64,000 nucleotides of DNA from Nitrospira sp. ND1 (lineage in GTDB: Bacteria > Nitrospirota > Nitrospiria > Nitrospirales > Nitrospiraceae). The position numbers and the translations under genes were made by a program. The notes beneath the pieces were generated by a model that saw nothing but the letters and a program-made list of their open reading frames with translations, ran no database searches and was not told the origin of the DNA. Numbering within the stretch: position 1 is the stretch's first letter; each line of letters opens with the position of its first letter. Positions 26,059 through 35,422 of this stretch are shown here, piece after piece. The stretch covers positions 2,571,236-2,635,235 of the forward strand of contig NZ_FWEX01000006.1 of the NCBI RefSeq assembly GCF_900170025.1, in the 5' to 3' direction.

Positions 26059-26334
26059 ATGAACAGGATGTCGATTTCCGCCGCGACTATCGCATTGGCT
26101 TTGTTCGGCCTCATGTCTGTCGGCTGGGCCGGTGAGATGAAGGCCAAGATGGAAGAGATGAAGGGCGACACAAAGGCGAAGGTTGAAGAAATGAAGGGGG
26201 AGGCCAAAGCCGCCGTCGAAGAAGCCAAGGGCAATAAGGTTCAGGCGGAAGTGGAGCGCGCCAAAGGCAAGGGGAACGCGGCGATGGAGAAGGCCAAGGG
26301 CAAGGTCAAGGAACTGAAAGCGAAGACGGAATAA
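26059..26334 (+). CDS. Small exported Lys/Glu/Ala-rich helical protein
   Basis: A 91-residue protein with a strong RBS (AAGGAGGA) and a signal peptide (ATIALALFGLMSVGWAG). The mature part is almost wholly charged amphipathic helix built from 11-residue-like repeats: KMEEMKGDTKA, KVEEMKGEAKA, AVEEAKGNKVQ and further KAKGK units. Such LEA/apolipoprotein-like repeats suggest an unfolded or membrane-surface stress protein. Function is unknown. A 12-bp stem hairpin follows the stop. Confidence 0.75.
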   Translation: MNRMSISAATIALALFGLMSVGWAGEMKAKMEEMKGDTKAKVEEMKGEAKAAVEEAKGNKVQAEVERAKGKGNAAMEKAKGKVKELKAKTE

Positions 26335-26358
26335 GTTCGATCCTCCGATGCGGTGCGA

Positions 26359-26395
26359 GCGGCCTGCGCAAGGGGATGACGCATGCGCAGGCCGC
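26359..26395 (+). terminator. GC-rich hairpin after small helical protein gene
   Basis: GCGGCCTGCGCA and its exact complement TGCGCAGGCCGC form a 12-bp stem with a 13-nt loop, 25 bp after the stop codon of 26059-26334. No T-run follows, so intrinsic termination is likely but not certain. Confidence 0.55.
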
Positions 26396-26523
26396 CCCTA
26401 AGCCGACCGTGTGAGCGACTGCCGCGTTCCACCTGCCATTGCGCAGGCGCTTCCCTGCCGGTACAATCTCCCTCGCTCGTCACCCGCCGATGGGTGTGGT
26501 CTCACCGACGCGCGAATGACTCC

Positions 26524-27987
26524 ATGCTCCTATCCTTCGTGATTCTCTATCTTGCCTGCTCGGTCGGGATCGGGCTCTACGCGGCGACCCGCGTGCATAC
26601 CTCCAAAGACTTCGCCGTCGCCGGGCGCTGTCTGCCGCTGCCGGTGGTGACCGCCACGGTGTTTGCGACCTGGTTCGGCGCCGAGACTGTGCTCGGCATC
26701 TCCGCCACCTTTGTCAAAGACGGGTTGCGAGCGGTCGTGGCCGATCCCTTCGGATCGAGCCTCTGTTTGATTCTCGCCGGGTTGTTATTTGCCCGTCGAC
26801 TGTATCGATTGAACCTTCTCACTATCGGAGACTTTTACCGGCTCCGGTACAATCGCACGGTCGAAGTCCTCTGCACCCTCTGCATCGTCGCGTCATACCT
26901 TGGTTGGGTGTCGGCCCAGATCAAGGCCCTCGGGCTGGTCTTCAACGTGGTCACGGACGGGGCGATGAGCCAGTCGGTGGGCATGGTGCTGGGAGCCATC
27001 ATCGTCCTGACGTACACCACGTTCGGAGGCATGTTCTCGGTGGCGATTCTGGATTTTGTGCAGATCACCATCATCATGGGCGGCATGCTCTACATCGGCT
27101 CGGTCATCAGCGGATTAGCCGGCGGGGTGGAGCGGGTGGTGACGCATGCGGCCATGGCGGGGAAACTGGATTTTTTCCCGCCGGCGCGGATGGAGGCGTG
27201 GATTCCGTTTCTCGGCGCCTGGGTCACGATGATGTTCGGATCGATTCCGCAGCAGGATGTGTTTCAGCGCATCACATCGGCGCGGGACGAACGGACGGCG
27301 GTGCGAGGATCGGTGCTGGGGGGAACGCTCTATTTCTTCTTCGCGTTTGTGCCGATGTTCCTCGCCTATTCGGCCACATTGGTCGATCCGGCGCAGGTGG
27401 CGCAGTTGCTGGAACGGGATTCCCAACTCATCCTTCCCAATCTGATCGTGCAGCATACTCCGATCGTGGCGCAGATCATCTTTTTCGGCGCGCTGCTGTC
27501 CGCCATCATGAGTTGCTCGTCCGCCACGCTACTCGCGCCGTCGGTTGCGTTCAGTGAAAATATCGTGAAGGGCTGGGTGCCCACGATCAGCGATCAAGGG
27601 TTGTTGCGGGTGATGCGAATCGTCCTCGTCGGGTTTGCGGCCACGGTCCTGCTGTTTGCGCTCAATTCAGAGGCCAGTATTTTTAAGATGGTCGAGAGTG
27701 CGTACAAGGTCACGCTGGTGGCCGCCTTCGTACCGTTGCTGGCCGGATTGTACTGGGCAAGAGCCACGACGCAAGGGGCGGTGCTGGCTATCACTGTCGG
27801 GCTCGGATCCTGGTGTGGATCGGAGCTGACCGTCACGCTCGATCAGATCTGGCCGCCGCAGCTCGTGGGCCTGCTGGCCGCCGCCGTGGGGATGGTGGCC
27901 GGGTCCTTGCTGCCGCAATGGATCGAGCATCCGGCTGGATTGAGCGCGTCCGGGAACCGGCCGTCCCTTTCCTCGCCCGTCGAGTGA
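26524..27987 (+). CDS. Sodium:solute symporter family permease
   Basis: A 487-residue polytopic protein of the SSS family. Typical blocks are RVHTSKDFAVAGRCLPLPVV, ATWFGAETVLGISATFVKDG, LTIGDFYRLRYNRTVEVLCT, GGMFSVAILDFVQITIIMGG and FGSIPQQDVFQRITSARDER, with about 12-13 membrane segments. It should couple Na+ entry to uptake of an unknown organic solute. The ATG at MLLSFVILY was preferred because the permease core begins there; the RBS is weak, and a longer N-terminus from an upstream start is possible. A CTAG-type repeat begins directly after its stop codon. Confidence 0.88.
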   Translation: MLLSFVILYLACSVGIGLYAATRVHTSKDFAVAGRCLPLPVVTATVFATWFGAETVLGISATFVKDGLRAVVADPFGSSLCLILAGLLFARRLYRLNLLTIGDFYRLRYNRTVEVLCTLCIVASYLGWVSAQIKALGLVFNVVTDGAMSQSVGMVLGAIIVLTYTTFGGMFSVAILDFVQITIIMGGMLYIGSVISGLAGGVERVVTHAAMAGKLDFFPPARMEAWIPFLGAWVTMMFGSIPQQDVFQRITSARDERTAVRGSVLGGTLYFFFAFVPMFLAYSATLVDPAQVAQLLERDSQLILPNLIVQHTPIVAQIIFFGALLSAIMSCSSATLLAPSVAFSENIVKGWVPTISDQGLLRVMRIVLVGFAATVLLFALNSEASIFKMVESAYKVTLVAAFVPLLAGLYWARATTQGAVLAITVGLGSWCGSELTVTLDQIWPPQLVGLLAAAVGMVAGSLLPQWIEHPAGLSASGNRPSLSSPVE

Positions 27988-27988
27988 G

Positions 27989-28177
27989 CTAGGAGCCTGT
28001 CCGGCATTGACCGTTCGACTGCGGCAAACGATCCACGATCATTTGCGTCGTTCTCGGCCTGAAAAAATCCTCAACGTATTTCAGCGAATACGCTTCCGGT
28101 TTTTCCAGGCCTGCGGCCTCGCATCTGGTCGCGCCTTCTTCGCCTCGCTACGAAGGCCATGTCGGACAGGCTCCTAG
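27989..28177. repeat. CTAG-bounded inverted-repeat element (189 bp)
   Basis: Terminal repeats CTAGGAGCCTGTCCGGCAT and the complement of CTAGGAGCCTGTCCGACAT differ by one base. The interior holds GCGTCGTTCTCGGC and an ACGTATTTCAGCGAATACG hairpin, both shared with the 20416-20541 element. It sits between convergent genes: it starts 2 bp after the symporter stop, and its right-hand CTAG contains the kinase stop codon. No coding capacity. Confidence 0.78.
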
Positions 28178-30534
28178 GCGGGCGAGACTGAGTGAAGAAT
28201 CTCGCGCACCATGCGGATCAAATCCTCGGGCGAGAAGGGCTTTTGCAAAAATGTCGTGTGGCCCTGAGCTTCATCTCCTGTGACAGGCGGGTTATCGCTG
28301 TACCCGGACATGTAGAGCACTTTCAGCTCCGCGAAGTGACTGCGGAGGCGCATGGCCAACTCTTTGCCGTTCATGCCGGGCATCACGAGATCCGTCAGCA
28401 GCAGGTCGATGTGCAGCGCGTTTCGTCGGATTAGATCCAGGGCCTGGAAGCCGTCCTCCGCTTCGTGCACCGTGTAGCCATGTGTGCGAAGAATATGCTG
28501 CGTCAGCAGGCGCACCGCCGGCTCGTCTTCCACCAGCAGGATGATTTCTGTCCCCGTCGTGTGGGCCGGTTCAGATTGAACCGGCGGGAGGGCTGTCAGT
28601 GGGGGGACGACTTCCGGCAGAAACACGGTCATGGTGGTGCCCTGGCCCACCGCGCTCTCGACCGTAATGGTCCCGCCGCTTTGGTGCACGATGCCATACA
28701 CCGTGGAGAGGCCGAGACCGGTTCCGCGGCCCGGCGGTTTGGTCGTGAAAAAGGGCTCGAAAATCTTGGCCTTCGTGGCCGGGTCGATGCCGGTTCCCGT
28801 ATCGTGCACCCGCAGACGCACATAGGTGCGGGCGGTGCGCGTGTCATGATCCGATCCCCAGACCGCTTCCCGGGAAACCTGGCGCGTATCGATGGTCAGC
28901 GTGCCTCCATGCGGCATGGCGTCGCGGGCATTCACGGCCAGGTTGAGCAGGACCTGTTCGAGTTGGACGGCGTCGGCTTTGACCCAGAGCGGAAGAGGGT
29001 CGAGTTGCAGGACGATCGAGATGTGCTCCCCGATCAGGCTCTTCAGCAGCGCCATGAGGTCACGAATCACCCGGTGAAGGTCCAGCGAGACCGGGTGGAG
29101 CATTTGTTTCCTGCTGAAGGCCAGTAACTGGCCGGTCAGTGCCGCACAGCGTTCCCCCGCGCGTTGAATTTCCTGAACAAAGTAGCGGGCCGAAGAGTTC
29201 TGGCTCAGTTCCTGGAGCAGCACCGCGCTATAGCCGAGGATGACGGTCATCACATTGTTGAAGTCGTGCGCCACGCCTCCCGCCAATCGCCCGACGGCCT
29301 CCATTTTTTGAGCCTGTCGCAACTGGTCTTCCAGTTCGCGGGCTTCCGTAATGTCTTCAGTGATCCCGCTCAGACTATCGACTTCCCCCGTCGCGGTATG
29401 GTGGATGACCATCCGGTCGTGAATCCATCGGACCTGCCCGTCCGGACGTACGATCCGATACAGCAGGTGCAGGTCGCGTCCGGTGGGATTCGCAATCTCC
29501 GCATCGTAGACCTCGCTGACGACCTGTTGGTGGTCCGGGTGGATAAAGTCCCGCCAGAGCTTCGGATTTTCATAGAATCGCGCGGCAGGCAATCCCCAGA
29601 TCCGCTCGAAGGCCGGATTGACGTACAGGACCTGCGGCGGATTCGCCTGCGCAAACCACACGCCCTGGTTGAGATTGTCGGTGAGATAGTTGAATCGCTT
29701 TTCGCTCGAAAGTCGCGCGCCTTCCGTCCGCCGGTGTTCCCGGACCTCATTCTGCAGCCGCGCGTTGGCTTGGGCCAGGTCGGCCGTGCGTTCGGTGATG
29801 CGCTGTTCCAGATCGGTCTGCGCGGTGCGTAGTTGCTCTTCGATGACGCGCCGGTCGTGGATCTCTTTGGTGATGTCCTGATTCAGCCGTTCCACCGCTT
29901 CGGTGCGGGTCGTCAGCGACCGTGCCAGGGCCACCTTCTCCAGTTGCAGGCGCATCGAGGAGAGCAGCACGCGGTTGAAGTTCCAGGCCGAATGGATGGT
30001 GGCCAGGAGAAACAGGACGCCCATGCCTCCCATGATCAGATGGAACTCGTGTCCGCTGAGAAAGAGGTGTCCGAGGATTGGAAGTGTCAACGGAACCGCG
30101 TACCACAGAAACAGGGGAAACGAGACAGAGAGCACGGACACCGCGCCGGCCGTCATGCCGCCGAGCACGAACAGTTGGACCAATTCATAGGGGAGGGGAA
30201 TGTCCAGCGTCAGAAAATACACGCTGCTGCCCCATCCGAATCCCGCCATGCTGGTGGTCACCAGCATCCAGCGGTGCCAGTCTGCGCTGCTCCAGCAGAC
30301 CGGCAGCGCTCGCCGATAATTGACGATCAGGAGTGCCCGCGCGGCGGCGACCATCCACAGACCGACGACCCAGAGGAGCAGGGGCGTATGCGGAACGACG
30401 GACCATTCCACCGCCGCGAGAACGGCGGCATTGATGGCGCTCGCCAACACGCCGGTAGGCATATTGCGGTACAAGACCTGAACTTGTAGGGTGTGCAGAT
30501 CCGGGGCCGGATCGGTGTGGGATGGGCGATCCAT
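28174..30534 (-). CDS. Membrane hybrid sensor histidine kinase (MASE-like, PAS, kinase, receiver)
   Basis: A 786-residue hybrid kinase. Residues about 20-210 contain roughly six membrane helices forming a MASE-like sensor, followed by a coiled-coil linker. A PAS domain follows at about 275-385 (RFNYLTDNLNQGVWF to ITEDITEAR). HisKA carries His423 in GGVAHDFNN, with the HATPase after it (LNLAVNARDAMPHGG, FEPFFTTKPPGRGTGLGL). The C-terminal receiver has LLLTDLVMPGMNG and the Lys of FLQKPFSPED. I start at the ATG after GAGG, with an upstream GTG as alternative. Its TAG stop falls inside the terminal repeat of a mobile-like element. Confidence 0.92.
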   Translation of the reverse strand: MDRPSHTDPAPDLHTLQVQVLYRNMPTGVLASAINAAVLAAVEWSVVPHTPLLLWVVGLWMVAAARALLIVNYRRALPVCWSSADWHRWMLVTTSMAGFGWGSSVYFLTLDIPLPYELVQLFVLGGMTAGAVSVLSVSFPLFLWYAVPLTLPILGHLFLSGHEFHLIMGGMGVLFLLATIHSAWNFNRVLLSSMRLQLEKVALARSLTTRTEAVERLNQDITKEIHDRRVIEEQLRTAQTDLEQRITERTADLAQANARLQNEVREHRRTEGARLSSEKRFNYLTDNLNQGVWFAQANPPQVLYVNPAFERIWGLPAARFYENPKLWRDFIHPDHQQVVSEVYDAEIANPTGRDLHLLYRIVRPDGQVRWIHDRMVIHHTATGEVDSLSGITEDITEARELEDQLRQAQKMEAVGRLAGGVAHDFNNVMTVILGYSAVLLQELSQNSSARYFVQEIQRAGERCAALTGQLLAFSRKQMLHPVSLDLHRVIRDLMALLKSLIGEHISIVLQLDPLPLWVKADAVQLEQVLLNLAVNARDAMPHGGTLTIDTRQVSREAVWGSDHDTRTARTYVRLRVHDTGTGIDPATKAKIFEPFFTTKPPGRGTGLGLSTVYGIVHQSGGTITVESAVGQGTTMTVFLPEVVPPLTALPPVQSEPAHTTGTEIILLVEDEPAVRLLTQHILRTHGYTVHEAEDGFQALDLIRRNALHIDLLLTDLVMPGMNGKELAMRLRSHFAELKVLYMSGYSDNPPVTGDEAQGHTTFLQKPFSPEDLIRMVREILHSVSPA

Positions 30535-30650
30535 ACGAAGGCCTCGCTCTGAAGCAGGTTCACCGCGCACAGAGCACCGATGGCAGCATCACGATGTGCG
30601 CGTGTCTCGTAAGTAAGCCTACTCTACCATGATCGTTGGAAGGCCGGGCA

Positions 30651-32141
30651 TCAAAAATTCACACGGAGATTGATGGAGCCCACATGCAAGGTCGTGCGAT
30701 ACGTTCCGTTGACGGTGGGATTCACGTTCCCGGCGACGGTTCTGCCTTCGTACAGAATGGCCTGGTAGGCCAGATCGATTCCGAGGCCTTTGGGGCTGAG
30801 GGCTTTGTCGGATCCTCCGCAGGGGATGACCCCGAGAAACTTGCCGTGTTCCCGGCACATGAACCCGAAGCCGGTGGAGACGGCATGGTTGTCGCCGTCG
30901 GGAATGGCAGGGTTGAAGGTCTGATCGGGAATCGCCTTCTGGGAATGCCAGTAGCCGGCGCGTAGGGCGACGTCCCAATCGGGCAGCGGTGCGGGGTTGA
31001 GCCACTTGTATTCGGTGCCGACCATGACGGTGTAGCCGCTGGTCCAGTTGGTGGGGGTGGCGATGGTGAGACCGTTCGACAGGGTCGTATCCAGATTGCG
31101 GACTGATTTCCAGCCGGTGTAATCCACGTCCAATTCCAGCTTCCATTCCCGCTCGTTATCCCGGACGGGCCAGAGCGCGATGCCGCCGGTGAGAACCTGC
31201 GGAACCACAAAGGTCGTGCGGGCGTCTGCCACACGCGTGCCGCCGGCGAGCAATTGCCCGTCGAGATGCAGCGTCGCCTGACTGCGGTAGATGAGGCCGA
31301 TGTTGACGAGCGGACGCCCGTCCCCATTACGCAGCGGCGTGTAGAGCAGGCTGGCATTGAAGCCCGCGGCTGTGTCGCGCCCATTTAATTCCATGCCGGT
31401 GCCGGCCGGGATGCCGAGCCCGCCGGGCCAGCGAAATTGTCGCTCAACCTGCCCTTCTCCGAAGGCTCCGGAAAAGGTGTAGATATCCGCTCCCAACCCG
31501 ATTGCCAGATCCGGCAGCGGCCGGAAGGCGATGGAGGGGCGAATGTCGATCAATTCGAACGCGGCTTTCGTGGTCGCCGTGGAAAAGGGACTGTTGTCCG
31601 GCCAGCGCGTCAAGGTGCCGAACGGGCTGAAGACGGCCAAGCCGATAGTGGTGCTGTCGGAGGAGCCGATGCCGAGGTCCTTGAGATTGGCCGTCATGTA
31701 GACGTTCGACGGAGGCGGAACCGCCACACTCCCGCGAAGATCGCCGTTGGCCTGGGTGCCCGCGCCATTCTGAAACGAGAAGCCGCCGGCGATAAGAGTG
31801 GTGCCGGCTGAGAACTGAACCCCGCGGAGTTGTGTCATGCCGGCCGGATTATAGTACCCGGCGGAAGCATCGTCGGCTTGCGCCGTGAATGCCGACGCCT
31901 GGCCGGTTGCCGAGGCACTGTGATCGTAGATGCGAAAACTTCCCGCCCGGGCTGCCGGTGGGAGGAACGCGGTCATGGCAATCAGCGCGCAACAGGCGAT
32001 GAGCAGCCGGGGGAAGGCGTCATCGTGTCGCTTCCACCGGCGCTGCCGTCGGGTTCTCTCGTGGTGCGACGGCCGTGTCGCGGGCACGCAGGGTTCCTGT
32101 GAATCACCGGCATCAAGAAAGCGTAGAGTACTCACGGTCAT
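30651..32141 (-). CDS. OmpP1/FadL-family outer-membrane transport protein
   Basis: A 496-residue protein ending in a terminal beta-strand with Phe (SINLRVNF), as in outer-membrane barrels. The FadL/TodX signature is seen after the signal peptide: GSFRIYDHSASATGQASAF then DDASAGYYNPAGMTQLRG. Further blocks include IGLAVFSPFGTLTRWPDNSP and GFNASLLYTPLRNGDGRPLV. These channels import hydrophobic compounds such as fatty acids. The chosen ATG leaves about 40 residues before the hydrophobic signal segment, so a later start is possible. It is divergent from the PBP1b gene. Confidence 0.88.
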   Translation of the reverse strand: MTVSTLRFLDAGDSQEPCVPATRPSHHERTRRQRRWKRHDDAFPRLLIACCALIAMTAFLPPAARAGSFRIYDHSASATGQASAFTAQADDASAGYYNPAGMTQLRGVQFSAGTTLIAGGFSFQNGAGTQANGDLRGSVAVPPPSNVYMTANLKDLGIGSSDSTTIGLAVFSPFGTLTRWPDNSPFSTATTKAAFELIDIRPSIAFRPLPDLAIGLGADIYTFSGAFGEGQVERQFRWPGGLGIPAGTGMELNGRDTAAGFNASLLYTPLRNGDGRPLVNIGLIYRSQATLHLDGQLLAGGTRVADARTTFVVPQVLTGGIALWPVRDNEREWKLELDVDYTGWKSVRNLDTTLSNGLTIATPTNWTSGYTVMVGTEYKWLNPAPLPDWDVALRAGYWHSQKAIPDQTFNPAIPDGDNHAVSTGFGFMCREHGKFLGVIPCGGSDKALSPKGLGIDLAYQAILYEGRTVAGNVNPTVNGTYRTTLHVGSINLRVNF

Positions 32142-32413
32142 ATTCCTCGTGTGGATGAGTCTGTCAGTAACGCAATCAGCCTGTCCGGGCGCGTGGCGTT
32201 TGCGAGTAACGTTGTACGGGTGTGACGCGCAGAGCCGACGCGTATTTCGGACGTCCCGATGGGTGCAAGGGCGTAGAAATTCGGCAATGTGGCGCTCATC
32301 TAAGAGAAGGCACGGTGCTTTGTCAAGCTTGGGTGCCCCGGAGGATCTTCCTAAAGCGGTGTGCACGCATGTGATTTCGTTCGCTGGATCGCGTATGCTC
32401 GGCAGATGGGGAC

Positions 32414-34717
32414 GTGGTGGTGATATTCGTCAGACGCTGGATCGTGCGGGGGCTTCTGGTATTGGCCGGCGTCGCGGTCCTTGCCGCAGGAAGTGCGGTG
32501 GCCTACGGGCTCTACCTCTCGGCCAGTCTGGCGTTGCCGGCCGGCGACGAGCATCCCCCCCGCCTGATCTACGGCGCCCCGTTTCTGTTGAAGCCCGATC
32601 TGGATATTGCCTCCGCTCATCTGATCGAGCGCCTCAACCGGCTCGGTTATCGCTCGGTCGAGACGGCCGTGCGCACCCCCGGCGAGTATCGTGTCACTCC
32701 TGCAGAGATCGATATTTACTTGCACGAGTTTGCCGATTTTCACCTGCGACCGGTTCCGGCCCGTTTGGCGCTCGACCAGGGGCGAGTGACGAAGGTCCTG
32801 TCGATTCCGGGGGGCGACGAATTATTCCCCGCCTATCTGGAACCACAATTGATCAGCGGGTTGCGCGGCGCCTCGCGGCAGGTGCGGGAATGGGTGTCGT
32901 ACGACGATCTGCCGGCGCGGTTTCTCGATGTGTTGCTGGCGATCGAAGACCGGCGATTCTTCAGCCATCCCGGCATCGATCCCATTGCCGTGGGCCGCGC
33001 GGTCTGGACGAATGTGACCCGGGGCACGGTCATCCAGGGCGGCAGTACGATCACGCAGCAGTTGGCGAAGAACCTGTTTTATTCTCCGCAACGCACGTTC
33101 GGGCGGAAGCTCAAGGAGTCGATTGCCGCGTTGGTCCTGGAGGCGAAATACCGCAAACAGGCGATCCTCGAAAGTTATGCGAACGAGATTTATCTCGGGC
33201 AGGTCGGGTCTGTGTCGATTTATGGAGTCGGGGAGGCCGCGCACCGGTATTTCGGCAAACGCGTGGATGCATTGAGCTTGGAGGAGACCGCGCTGCTGGT
33301 CGGGATGATCAAGGGGCCGAATACCTATTCACCCCTGAGGAATCCGGCGCTGGCCAAGCAGCGTCGCGATGTGGTACTGGGCCGGTTGCACGAACAGGGG
33401 CTCGTGAGCGACGACGCGTGGAAGCAGGCGGTGATGACGCCCGTCCGGGTCATGCCGCCGCAGGACACCTTGGCCGATGCGCCGTTTTTTGTCGACCATC
33501 TGTTGAGACAGGTGGAAGAGACGACCGGGGCGCCCTTGCCGGACGGTGTCAGGGCCTACACGACGCTCGACCCTGTGTTGCAACGGCTGGCCACTCAGAC
33601 GCTGGAGAGTGAACTGGGTAAACTGGAAGCGGCCTATCCGGCGCTGACCGGCCACAGCAGTCCGGTGCAAGCCGCGCTGGTGGCGCTCGATCCCGCAACG
33701 GGCGGCATTCTTGCGATGGTGGGCAGTCGTGATTATCGCACCAGTCAGTTCAACCGGGCCGTGCAGTCGAAACGCCAGCCCGGCTCGTTGTTTAAGCCGT
33801 TGGTGTATCTCGCGGCATTGGAAGCCCGCCGTGAATTGACTGGTGGGCAACCGATTACTGCAGCCACCTCGATCGTCGATGAACCGGTGACGTTTGAGTC
33901 GGCAGCCGGGGTGTGGGCACCGCAGAATTACGACCATCGGTTCCACGGCACGGTGTCCGTGCGGACGGCGATCGAACAATCGCTGAATATTCCCGCCGTG
34001 AAGATCGCACAGGCCGTGGGGACGAAGCGAATTCTCCAGATGGCAGAGAAGCTGGGGATTCGCAGCCCGCTGGCCGATAATCTGTCCATTGCCTTGGGGA
34101 CTTCCGGCGTCTCGCTGTTGGAGATCACCTCGGCCTACGGAGCCCTGGCACAAGGGGGGCTCTATGTGGCTCCCTCGGCGTTGCAGGCCGTGATGACTCC
34201 GGAAGGGGATCCCGCCTGGCATCGTACGCCAGTGCGGCATCAAGCGGTGTCCCCGCAAGCGGCCTATGTCATGACCTCGTTGCTCAGGGGTGTCGTCGAG
34301 CGCGGCACGGCGGCCAAGGCGAAGGCGATGGGCCTGCGCGGGACTGTGGCGGGAAAAACCGGGACGACGGATGGGTATCGCGACGCCTGGTTCGTCGGGT
34401 ACACGCCGGATGTGGTGGTCGGTGTGTGGGTGGGATTCGACGACGAGGAGGCGCTGCATCTGACCGGAGCACAGGCGGCGCTACCGATGTGGGTGGAGTT
34501 CGTGCGCCGGATCTCGCCGGCTGCGACGCGCGAGTTTGCGTTGCCGCCTGCCGTGGTCACGCGCGACATCGATCCCCAGTCGGCTCAGTTGGCGACTTCG
34601 AAGTGTCCGCAGCGGTCGGCGGAGTTGTTTATCGAAGGTACGGAGCCTTCGATCTACTGCGAAGTACACGGCAGCGGCTTCTGGGAACGGGTCAAGCGCA
34701 GTTTTGGTTTTTCCTAG
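32414..34717 (+). CDS. mrcB: Bifunctional penicillin-binding protein 1B
   Basis: A 767-residue class A PBP. One N-terminal membrane helix is followed by a UB2H domain (RLIYGAPFLLKPDLDIASAH to YLHEFADFHLRP), which marks the PBP1b type. The GT51 transglycosylase has EDRRFFSHPGIDP, QGGSTITQQLAKNLF and SYANEIYLGQVG. The transpeptidase has Ser in PGSLFKPLVY, the SLN of QSLNIPAVK and GKTGTTDGYRDAWFVG. It polymerises and cross-links peptidoglycan. The start is the first of three consecutive GTG codons, so the exact residue is uncertain. A bactofilin gene follows on the same strand. Confidence 0.94.
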   Translation: MVVIFVRRWIVRGLLVLAGVAVLAAGSAVAYGLYLSASLALPAGDEHPPRLIYGAPFLLKPDLDIASAHLIERLNRLGYRSVETAVRTPGEYRVTPAEIDIYLHEFADFHLRPVPARLALDQGRVTKVLSIPGGDELFPAYLEPQLISGLRGASRQVREWVSYDDLPARFLDVLLAIEDRRFFSHPGIDPIAVGRAVWTNVTRGTVIQGGSTITQQLAKNLFYSPQRTFGRKLKESIAALVLEAKYRKQAILESYANEIYLGQVGSVSIYGVGEAAHRYFGKRVDALSLEETALLVGMIKGPNTYSPLRNPALAKQRRDVVLGRLHEQGLVSDDAWKQAVMTPVRVMPPQDTLADAPFFVDHLLRQVEETTGAPLPDGVRAYTTLDPVLQRLATQTLESELGKLEAAYPALTGHSSPVQAALVALDPATGGILAMVGSRDYRTSQFNRAVQSKRQPGSLFKPLVYLAALEARRELTGGQPITAATSIVDEPVTFESAAGVWAPQNYDHRFHGTVSVRTAIEQSLNIPAVKIAQAVGTKRILQMAEKLGIRSPLADNLSIALGTSGVSLLEITSAYGALAQGGLYVAPSALQAVMTPEGDPAWHRTPVRHQAVSPQAAYVMTSLLRGVVERGTAAKAKAMGLRGTVAGKTGTTDGYRDAWFVGYTPDVVVGVWVGFDDEEALHLTGAQAALPMWVEFVRRISPAATREFALPPAVVTRDIDPQSAQLATSKCPQRSAELFIEGTEPSIYCEVHGSGFWERVKRSFGFS

Positions 34718-34809
34718 GTACGATGCACAAGCTGGTGTAGGCTCGGCTCATGTTGGGATGGTCCTCCAGTTCAAGTTCATCGGACATTGCCTGGGAGAAG
34801 GAGCGCGTG

Positions 34810-35250
34810 ATGATGAAGAAGTCCGGCTTTGTGGAAAACGACAATATCACCCTGTTGGCCAAAGGTGTCTTGCTCAGAGGCGAGATTCGCGTTGAAGGCA
34901 CAGTCCGCATCGACGGGCGGTTGGAAGGCGATCTTCACACCACGGGGACCGTCGTGATCGGCGAAGACGGCATCGTGCAGGGAACCATCACAGCCGGGAT
35001 CATCATCAGCAGTGGAAAGATCAAGGCGACGGTGCGGGCGACGGAACGGCTCCAATTACTCAAGACCGGTCTGCTCGTCGGCGAAGTCCACGCGCCCGCC
35101 TTCTCCATGGAAGACGGGGCGAAGTTTCAAGGGATGTCGGATATGGGCGTTGCCTCCTGGGGTGACGAAGCCCAGAAACTCCCCGGCAATGTTCGGGATA
35201 TTTCCTCGCAGCGTCCCAAGGCCGTCGCCATGCTCGGTGAAAACGCCTGA
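34810..35250 (+). CDS. Bactofilin-family polymer-forming protein
   Basis: A 146-residue bactofilin. The central beta-helix is visible as successive short turns: LRGEIRVEGTVRIDGRLEGD, TVVIGEDGIVQGTI, GIIISSGKIKATV and LLKTGLLVGEVHAPAFSMED. The ends are flexible. Bactofilins form cytoskeletal filaments that often scaffold peptidoglycan enzymes. The gene lies 92 bp after PBP1b on the same strand, which supports a link to cell-wall synthesis by inference. ATG after AAGGAG was chosen; a second ATG follows immediately. Confidence 0.92.
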   Translation: MMKKSGFVENDNITLLAKGVLLRGEIRVEGTVRIDGRLEGDLHTTGTVVIGEDGIVQGTITAGIIISSGKIKATVRATERLQLLKTGLLVGEVHAPAFSMEDGAKFQGMSDMGVASWGDEAQKLPGNVRDISSQRPKAVAMLGENA

Positions 35251-35422
35251 CGGCTCGCGTTCCCGCCCTCACGCTGCGCACCCCGTGCGCCCTATGGCAT
35301 CGTAGGGTCTCCTCTCAGCCTGGCGGCAGTCCTCTGTTCAGGCACAGCGCGTCAGACCGACGCGTGACATCCTGGACAGGTTCTGCTATCAACGGCTGCA
35401 ATCGCAGGTACTCTTCACGACT

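Noticed and set aside
31930-33612. 560-aa plus-strand open frame across the FadL/PBP1b junction
   Set aside because: Arg/Gly-rich composition with no domain, and it overlaps two well-supported genes in other frames.
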